NCBI GenBank assembly: GCA_028873275.1
Contig: JAGWLJ010000027.1
Coordinates: forward strand, 1 to 10,401
Length of the DNA stretch: 10,401 bases
Source of the DNA: Pseudomonadota bacterium
GTDB taxonomy: Bacteria; Pseudomonadota; Alphaproteobacteria; Rickettsiales; SXRF01
Reading direction: 5' to 3'
This document shows, piece by piece, positions 5,959 to 10,401 of the stretch. The stretch's first letter is position 1, and every line of letters begins with the position of its first letter. Made by a program: the position numbers and the translations under genes. Under the pieces are notes generated by a model. The model saw nothing but the letters and a program-made list of their open reading frames with translations, had not been told where the DNA came from and ran no database searches.

Positions 5959-6207
5959 ATGAAACGTTTGTTTACCCTGATGCTGGTTGCTTTCGCCCTG
6001 GCTTTTGCCGCGCCGCTGCATAGCGCGCTTGCGGCCGATGCCGCCGATTCCAGCAACGCCGGCGCCGCCATGGATAACGCCATGAAGAGCGATAATGCCG
6101 ATGCCAAGGCCGATAAGAAGGCCAAAAAGGGCAAGAAGCATCATGGCAAGCACAAGAAGTCGGGCAAGAAGAAAGGCAAGAAGCACCAGGATAAGGCTTC
6201 GCAGTAA
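5959..6207 (+). CDS. Small secreted Lys/His-rich protein, acid-shock (Asr)-like in composition
   Basis: An 82-residue precursor. The start at 5959 is chosen because AAGGAA (5947-5952) lies 6 nt upstream and translation from there gives a classic signal peptide (MKRLF..., hydrophobic core to about residue 20, cleavage after ALA at residue 25). An in-frame ATG at 5884 would bury this signal and is rejected. The mature chain of about 57 residues has an Asp/Ala-rich first half (ADAADSS...SDNADAKAD) and a strongly basic second half made of KK-G-KKHH-GKHKK-type blocks, with about 17 Lys and 4 His. Signal peptide plus Lys/His-rich low-complexity tail resembles periplasmic Asr of enterobacteria in architecture, without provable homology. 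It could bind polyanions or buffer protons in the periplasm (inference). It is monocistronic, with its own terminator. Confidence 0.8.
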   Translation: MKRLFTLMLVAFALAFAAPLHSALAADAADSSNAGAAMDNAMKSDNADAKADKKAKKGKKHHGKHKKSGKKKGKKHQDKASQ

Positions 6208-6228
6208 GCCGGAATTGCCGGTTGAAAT

Positions 6229-6264
6229 AAAGCCCCCGCCTTCAACAGCGGGGGCTTTTCTTTT
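6229..6264 (+). terminator. Strong intrinsic terminator after the small secreted protein gene
   Basis: AGCCCCCGC (6231-6239) pairs perfectly with GCGGGGGCT (6248-6256) around an 8-nt loop, and the stem can be extended with A-U pairs. It is followed by TTTTCTTTT (6256-6264). A GC-rich stem with a U-tract 20-odd nt after the stop codon is a textbook Rho-independent terminator. It isolates the small gene from the transglycosylase that starts at 6291. Confidence 0.93.
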
Positions 6265-6290
6265 GGCGGCAATTCTGTTACAGCCGCTAT

Positions 6291-7271
6291 ATGCGTCGTT
6301 GTCTCGTTTTATTGCTGGCGATTACCTTTTTTTCCTTCCCGTTGCTGGCGGATGACGTTCCCCTGAATTCCAAGCCTTTCGGGCTGTGGCTGCAGGAATT
6401 CGAGCAGGAAGCAAAACACCGCGGCATCTCGCAGGCGACGCTCGACGACGCCTTCGCTGATACCGCTCCGCTTGACCGCGTGATCGAACTGGACCGCAAG
6501 CAGCCCGAATCGGTGCTGACGCTCGATGAATACGTGGCGCGTATCGTCACTCCCAAGCGGATCAGGGAGGGTAGGGCGCAGATGGCGGAGAACCGCGCCA
6601 TACTTCGCAAAATAGGCAAGAGATACGGGGTGCAGCCGCGATTCATCGTGGCGCTGTGGGGGATTGAAACCGGCTTCGGGCATAATATCGGCGGGTTCAG
6701 GGTGATCGACGCGCTGGCGACCCTGGCTTACGATAGCCGCAGGCCGGATTATTTCCGCGGCGAGCTGATCGACGCGCTGACCATTCTTCAGCAGGAAAAA
6801 ATGCCGGCGGACGATCTGGAAGGTTCATGGGCGGGCGCGCTTGGCCAGTGCCAGTTTATGCCCAGCACGTTTCTCGCATACGCCGTGGACGGCGATGGCG
6901 ACGGCAAGCGCAATATCTGGGGCAGCAAGGCCGATGCGTTTGCCTCCATCGCCAACTACCTGAAAGCGCTGGGCTGGAAGGACAGCGAAGGCTGGGGCAG
7001 GGAGGTCGATCTGCCGGATAGTTTCGATAAGACGCTCGCCGATATCGGCAAGGAAAAACCTCTTGCGGAATGGCGCAGGCTGGGCGTTCGCCGTGACGAC
7101 GGCGGCGCGCTTCCCAACAAAGCGATTAGGGCCTCGCTGATTTTCGTCGGCGAGGGGGACGATGCGGTGCCCTACCTGGTGTATAGCAATTATAAATCCC
7201 TGCTGAAATGGAACCGCTCGCGCTATTTTGCCACGGCGGTCGGATTGCTGGCCGATAAGATCGGGCGGTAA
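6291..7271 (+). CDS. Lytic murein transglycosylase, MltB-type (SLT_2 family)
   Basis: A periplasmic enzyme that cleaves peptidoglycan glycan strands with formation of 1,6-anhydro-MurNAc. The precursor has 326 residues and a signal peptide at 1-20 (MRRCLVLLLA core, cut after LLA). No lipobox Cys is seen, so it is probably soluble, unlike lipoprotein MltB of E. coli. Hallmarks: F..WL..F..EA...GIS..TLD.AF near the N-terminus; ALWGIETGFG (121-130) with catalytic Glu126; SWAGALGQCQFMPSTFLAYAVDGDGDGKRNIW (179-210); then ASIANYLKALGW. There is no PG_binding_1 domain after the catalytic domain, which ends near the C-terminus. Start: the only suitable ATG in frame, giving a clean signal peptide, but with no Shine-Dalgarno. 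It begins 27 nt after the terminator, so its promoter must lie in or upstream of that element, or is not recognisable. Followed by the next ORF after 1 nt. Confidence 0.93.
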   Translation: MRRCLVLLLAITFFSFPLLADDVPLNSKPFGLWLQEFEQEAKHRGISQATLDDAFADTAPLDRVIELDRKQPESVLTLDEYVARIVTPKRIREGRAQMAENRAILRKIGKRYGVQPRFIVALWGIETGFGHNIGGFRVIDALATLAYDSRRPDYFRGELIDALTILQQEKMPADDLEGSWAGALGQCQFMPSTFLAYAVDGDGDGKRNIWGSKADAFASIANYLKALGWKDSEGWGREVDLPDSFDKTLADIGKEKPLAEWRRLGVRRDDGGALPNKAIRASLIFVGEGDDAVPYLVYSNYKSLLKWNRSRYFATAVGLLADKIGR

Positions 7272-7272
7272 A

Positions 7273-8973
7273 ATGCAGCATCTTTCTGCGCCCGACCGAA
7301 TCTCCCGCCTGCTTTTCCCGCTCCTCTGCATTGCTGCCTTCGCCTATGTCTTTTCCTATGCCTGGGTGACGGAAGATGCCTATATCACCTTTCGCGTCGT
7401 GGATAATGCCGTGCATGGGTTTGGCCTGCGCTGGAATATCGACGAGCGCGTGCAGGTGTATACCCACCCGCTGTGGATGCTCATCCACATTCCATTCTAT
7501 GCCGTCTTCGACAATATTTTCCTGCTGACAATCGCCCTCTCGGCAGTTTTTGGCGTCGCCGCCGTGGCGTTGCTGATAAAAACCGTTCCGGCGAGAAACT
7601 GGCATCGCTGCCTGCTGGTGCTGCTGCCGCTCACCCTTTCCAAAACGTTCGACAGCTATGTGATCTGCGGGCTGGAGACGCCGCTGACTTTCTGCACGCT
7701 GGCGGCGTTTTTTTATACGCTGGCGCGGACGCCGCAGCGTATCTACCCGCTGTTATTTTTTGCTTCGCTTGGTGTGCTGACGCGCTTCGACAACCTCATA
7801 CCGCTGCTGCCTGCCCTGCTGTGGCTCGGCATTCGCCATGCCAGGAATATCAGGATCAGACCTCTCCTCGCCGCTACCCTGCCGTTGACCGGTTGGTGCG
7901 CTTTTGCGCTGTTTTATTATGGATTCGTTTTCCCCAATACGAAATACGCCAAGCTCAATACGGGCATTCACCTGGCGTCCTATATCATGCAGGGACGCCA
8001 TTATCTCCAGAACTTCTTCCATTATGACCTATTTGCTTTCGTTTGGATCAGCGTGGCCGTGATAACAGGGCTGACCCGGCTGCCATCTCTTTTCAAGCCC
8101 TTACAGAACCGCGCGCCGCTGGCGCCGCTGCTGGCGCTGGGGATTACCGCATCCGTGACGTATGTCGTGATGGTCGGAGGGGATTTTATGGCAGGCAGGT
8201 TTTTCGCCATGCCGTTCTTTCTTTCCGTGATCCTGCTTTACGATGTATTCCGGGAGCTTTCCTACATTTTTCTGGGCCGGCTGTTGTTGGCGGCAAGCGC
8301 CGTTTGCCTGATAGAGAGCAGTATCACCGCTCCGGAATACAGGGATTCGGCAAATGTATACGCCAATTACGGCATTGTGGAAGAAAGACGGTTTTATCAG
8401 GATAGCAATGCGCTGTTCATCCGTGGGACCTTGCGATTTAGGGGAGGGCCTTCGCACCTCTTCGCGCAATGGGGAGAGGGGATGCGCGCCAACCGCCGCA
8501 GCAGGCTTGTCCAAGTGTTCGGCAACGTCGGCATGTACGGCTATTATGCCGGGCCGCGCTTCCGGATCATCGATTCCCTTGCGCTGGCCGACCCGCTGCT
8601 GGCGCGTCTGCCGGTGATCAATATTCATAACTGGCGCATAGGGCATTTTGAACGCCGCATTCCCCCCGGCTATGTATGGGCGAGAATGACCGGCGATACC
8701 TCAAGAATGCCTCCGAACATTAGAGATTATTATGATAAATTGCGGCTGGTGATAAGCGGTAATCTGTTCAGCCTCGAGCGGCTGAAGACGATATTGGGTT
8801 TTCAGTTCGGAGCCTATTCCATGATAAAAACAGATGTAAAAAATGCAAATTCATATTATATGCCGTTATGGAACATTTTGAGCGGAATGGCAGATGGCAG
8901 ACGAAGCTGGTCCTGCGGTGAGAACAATAACTGGGATTTGCCGGCGATTGCCTGTAATATCCAGTGTCATTGA
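7273..8973 (+). CDS. Polytopic membrane glycosyltransferase, AftB/LphB-like (GT-C type)
   Basis: A 566-residue membrane protein starting 1 nt after the transglycosylase stop (TAAAATG), so probably co-translated. An in-frame start at 7228 inside mltB is less likely. Features resemble the family of mycobacterial AftB (terminal arabinofuranosyltransferase) and Legionella LphB: TM1 at about 11-31, then the extracytoplasmic motif TEDAYITFRVVDNAVHGFGLRWN..ERVQVYTHPLWM with the acidic pair Glu34-Asp35; about ten further hydrophobic segments to residue 349; VGGDFMAGRF (301-310); and a periplasmic C-terminal region with IIDSLALADPLLARLP (432-447) and WRIGHFERRIPPGY (454-467). Such enzymes transfer sugars from polyprenyl-phosphate donors. 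Donor and acceptor here are unknown. The last ~50 residues are encoded by AT-rich, atypical codons and lack recognisable motifs. It sits between murein hydrolase genes. Confidence 0.82.
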   Translation: MQHLSAPDRISRLLFPLLCIAAFAYVFSYAWVTEDAYITFRVVDNAVHGFGLRWNIDERVQVYTHPLWMLIHIPFYAVFDNIFLLTIALSAVFGVAAVALLIKTVPARNWHRCLLVLLPLTLSKTFDSYVICGLETPLTFCTLAAFFYTLARTPQRIYPLLFFASLGVLTRFDNLIPLLPALLWLGIRHARNIRIRPLLAATLPLTGWCAFALFYYGFVFPNTKYAKLNTGIHLASYIMQGRHYLQNFFHYDLFAFVWISVAVITGLTRLPSLFKPLQNRAPLAPLLALGITASVTYVVMVGGDFMAGRFFAMPFFLSVILLYDVFRELSYIFLGRLLLAASAVCLIESSITAPEYRDSANVYANYGIVEERRFYQDSNALFIRGTLRFRGGPSHLFAQWGEGMRANRRSRLVQVFGNVGMYGYYAGPRFRIIDSLALADPLLARLPVINIHNWRIGHFERRIPPGYVWARMTGDTSRMPPNIRDYYDKLRLVISGNLFSLERLKTILGFQFGAYSMIKTDVKNANSYYMPLWNILSGMADGRRSWSCGENNNWDLPAIACNIQCH

Positions 8974-8993
8974 GGCATTACGAGAGTTTCTTC

Positions 8994-9986
8994 ATGTGGC
9001 GTAGAATTATTCTTTTTTCTTTCCTCGGCCTGCTCGCCGCCTGCGCGCAGCAGCCGCCGGTGCCGGGAATGAAGGTAGGAAAGCCGTATGTCGTCGACGG
9101 GAAGTCCTATTACCCGGAATACGATCCTACCTATGACAAGATCGGCGAAGCCTCGTGGTACGGCCCCGGCTTCCATGGCAAATACACCGCCAGCGGCGAA
9201 GTGTTCAACCAGAACGCCCTGACGGCGGCGCACCCGACGCTGCCCATGCCGTCGCTGGTGCGCGTGACTAACCTCAGCAACGGAAAAAGCGTCATCGTGC
9301 GCGTCAACGATCGCGGCCCGTTCAAGAGCAACCGCATTATCGACTTATCGAAGAAATCCGCCGAATCCATCGGCCTGAGGAGCACCGGCCAGGTGCGCGT
9401 GCAATACCTGAAGAGCGAGACTGAGGAATATATTGCTTCGCTGCAGCATTCCGGCGCACCGATTAGCATGGCCCAGTATAACCAGAAAGCCGAGCGCGCT
9501 AAGAACAATGCCGTGATCGCCTCTACCGCTCCTGCGCCCGCATCGCAGCCGGTGAGCGACACCGCGCCGGTCCTGTCGGTCAGCAGCGGCGACCTGGCCG
9601 AAATTTCTCCCAAAAGTCATGGACTGGTGCGCGATGCGATGGCGGACGATATGACCAGTCCGCCGCCGCAGAAGGCGCCCGAGCCGAAAGTCACCAAGGT
9701 GGCGCAGGTCAATGATGAAGCGTCGTCCGCTGCCAGCAGCGACCTCCACCCGAAAGCGCAAGGGCATTACATCGTTCAGGCGGGGGCATTCTCAGCGGAG
9801 GAAAACGCCCGCAAGCTCATGGCAAAGCTGGAAGGTATCGCATCCATCGTGGTTGACAAGGTGGCCATGGGAGAAAAAACCTGGTGGCGCGTGCGGCTTG
9901 GCCCGTTCAATGACCAGCAATCGGCGGATGACGCGCTGGCCAAGGCGCGTGTCATCGTGGCGGATGCCCGGATTATTCATCAATAA
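8994..9986 (+). CDS. rlpA: RlpA septal lipoprotein / lytic transglycosylase with SPOR domain
   Basis: An outer-membrane lipoprotein expected to act on peptidoglycan denuded of stem peptides at the septum. The start at 8994 is preferred: GAGAG (8982-8986) is 7 nt upstream, and the lipobox LLAAC places the lipidated Cys at residue 17. A GTG at 8964 would lengthen the n-region and overlap the upstream gene. The double-psi beta-barrel (about 50-137) has EASWYGPGFHGKYTASGE, TAAHPTLPMPSLVRVTN, VRVNDRGPF and IIDLSKKSAESIGL. Glu69 and His80 are 11 apart, matching the pair considered catalytic in Pseudomonas RlpA; Asp106 lies in NDRGPF. A Pro/Ala/Ser-rich linker spans about 150-255, and a SPOR domain (257-330, HYIVQAGAFS...WWRVRLGPF) would target denuded glycan. 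The full-length protein is 330 residues. dacC follows after 14 nt. Confidence 0.96.
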   Translation: MWRRIILFSFLGLLAACAQQPPVPGMKVGKPYVVDGKSYYPEYDPTYDKIGEASWYGPGFHGKYTASGEVFNQNALTAAHPTLPMPSLVRVTNLSNGKSVIVRVNDRGPFKSNRIIDLSKKSAESIGLRSTGQVRVQYLKSETEEYIASLQHSGAPISMAQYNQKAERAKNNAVIASTAPAPASQPVSDTAPVLSVSSGDLAEISPKSHGLVRDAMADDMTSPPPQKAPEPKVTKVAQVNDEASSAASSDLHPKAQGHYIVQAGAFSAEENARKLMAKLEGIASIVVDKVAMGEKTWWRVRLGPFNDQQSADDALAKARVIVADARIIHQ

Positions 9987-10003
9987 AGGAGAGGTTTCAG
10001 GTG
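9987..10003 (+). promoter_or_regulatory. Ribosome-binding site that fixes the dacC GTG start
   Basis: AGGAGAGG, ending at 9994, lies 6 nt before a GTG at 10001. The ATG at 10028 is 33 nt from this Shine-Dalgarno sequence and has none of its own. The region between rlpA and dacC is too short for an obvious terminator, so the genes are likely co-transcribed. Confidence 0.7.
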
Positions 10004-10020
10004 TCAGGTTTCAGGCGTCA
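9993..10020 (+). repeat. 14-bp imperfect tandem repeat across the dacC start
   Basis: Two adjacent copies, GGTTTCAGGTGTCA (9993-10006) and GGTTTCAGGCGTCA (10007-10020), differ at one base. The first copy overlaps the end of the Shine-Dalgarno sequence and contains the GTG start; the second lies in codons 3-7. The single difference is T to C, so the second copy has GCG where the first has the GTG start codon. The unit is not a multiple of three, so gain or loss of a copy would shift the reading frame or remove the start. Confidence 0.85.
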
Positions 10021-10401
10021 GGCAGGTATGATTGTTTTTTGCCTCGTTTTTCTATGTACCGTCTTTTCTTACACATCATCCGCGCTGGCCGTCGACACTA
10101 CGGCCAAAGAAGCATTCCTGATCGATACCGGAACGCATTCCGTGCTGCTCAACAAAAATGGCGACCAGCTGATGCCGCCTTCCTCGATGAGCAAGCTGAT
10201 GACCGTGTACATCCTCTTCCAGCGACTTAAGGAAGGGCGGGTCAAGCTCGACAGCAAATTCACCGTCAGCGAGAAAGCCTGGCGGACGCAGGGCTCCAAG
10301 ACGTTTGTCGGCGTTGGTGAGGAGATCGCTGTCGAAGATCTCATCCACGGCATTATCATTCAGTCCGGCAACGACGCCTGCATCGTCGTTGCCGAGGGGC
10401 T
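10001..10401 (+). CDS. dacC: D-alanyl-D-alanine carboxypeptidase (DacC-type PBP), 3' end outside the window
   Basis: A low-molecular-weight penicillin-binding protein of the S11 family, which removes the terminal D-Ala from peptidoglycan stem peptides in the periplasm. The 133 codons present begin at a GTG with a good ribosome-binding site. This start gives a signal peptide with a basic n-region (MSGFRRQAG), a hydrophobic core (IVFCLVFLCTVF) and cleavage after SALA at residue 30. Starting at Met10 (10028) would lose both arginines. Motifs: DTGTHSVLLNKNGDQLMPPSSMSKLMT, with the SxxK tetrad SMSK (62-65, nucleophile Ser62), and SGND (122-125), the SxN motif. The KTG box and C-terminal domain lie beyond the edge. 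The symbol follows the usual alphaproteobacterial annotation and could equally be dacA or dacF. rlpA-dacC adjacency is a common alphaproteobacterial arrangement. Confidence 0.93.
   Translation, partial: MSGFRRQAGMIVFCLVFLCTVFSYTSSALAVDTTAKEAFLIDTGTHSVLLNKNGDQLMPPSSMSKLMTVYILFQRLKEGRVKLDSKFTVSEKAWRTQGSKTFVGVGEEIAVEDLIHGIIIQSGNDACIVVAEG

Noticed and set aside
7228..7272. Earlier start for the glycosyltransferase inside the transglycosylase gene
   Set aside because: The extension is polar, overlaps mltB and has no ribosome-binding site; family-like sequence begins after the ATG at 7273.
8964..8993. GTG start for rlpA overlapping the upstream gene
   Set aside because: It puts the lipobox cysteine too deep for a standard lipoprotein signal; the ATG at 8994 has a Shine-Dalgarno sequence and a compact signal.
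9712..10230. A 172-codon plus-strand frame over the end of rlpA and start of dacC
   Set aside because: It is out of frame with both the SPOR domain and the SxxK-bearing carboxypeptidase; its translation is Arg-rich shadow sequence.
1..10401. CRISPR arrays, tRNAs, rRNAs, insertion sequences, phage genes or toxin-antitoxin pairs
   Set aside because: No regularly spaced repeats, cloverleaf-like segments, transposase motifs or paired terminal repeats were seen on reading both strands.

Overview
This 10.4 kb window looks like a chromosomal segment of an alphaproteobacterium with fairly high GC. The evidence is gene content and order. An aconitase gene is followed at a short distance by the heme-exporter genes ccmA and ccmB, and a murein-hydrolase block runs mltB-type transglycosylase, rlpA, dacC. 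Both arrangements are familiar from Alphaproteobacteria. No rRNA, tRNA, CRISPR array, insertion sequence or phage gene is visible. The genus cannot be named from the sequence.

Left part (1-4608, + strand): the 3' three-quarters of acnA overlaps by 4 bp a 100-codon gene of unknown function. Next come a 161-codon two-helix membrane protein and a 117-codon protein that is a clear paralogue of the first small protein. The cytochrome c maturation genes ccmA (ATPase) and ccmB (permease) follow. The trio (small protein, membrane protein, paralogous small protein) sits inside the usual acnA-ccmA neighbourhood and is the least explained part of the window. ccmC does not follow ccmB here.

Middle part (4614-6265): a minus-strand gene of the sn-glycerol-1-phosphate dehydrogenase (AraM/EgsA) family ends tail to tail with ccmB, 5 bp apart. 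It is divergent from a small secreted Lys/His-rich protein gene that ends in a strong intrinsic terminator. The 109 bp divergent region carries a candidate promoter and a short hairpin.

Right part (6291-10401, + strand): a tight cell-envelope run encodes an MltB-type lytic transglycosylase, an AftB/LphB-like polytopic glycosyltransferase, the RlpA lipoprotein (DPBB plus SPOR domains) and the start of a D-alanyl-D-alanine carboxypeptidase cut by the window edge. MltB-type and RlpA proteins act on glycan strands and DacC trims stem peptides. The glycosyltransferase is the unexpected member, and its 3' end is AT-rich.

The main oddities are: an abrupt codon-usage break in acnA near base 98; the paralogous small-gene cassette; a CtrA-like site and inverted repeat before the membrane-protein gene; a 14-bp tandem repeat lying across the dacC start; and a 9-bp inverted repeat enclosing the terminator. 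No obviously new multi-gene defence or mobile system was found. The acnA-ccmA cassette is the best candidate for something undescribed.
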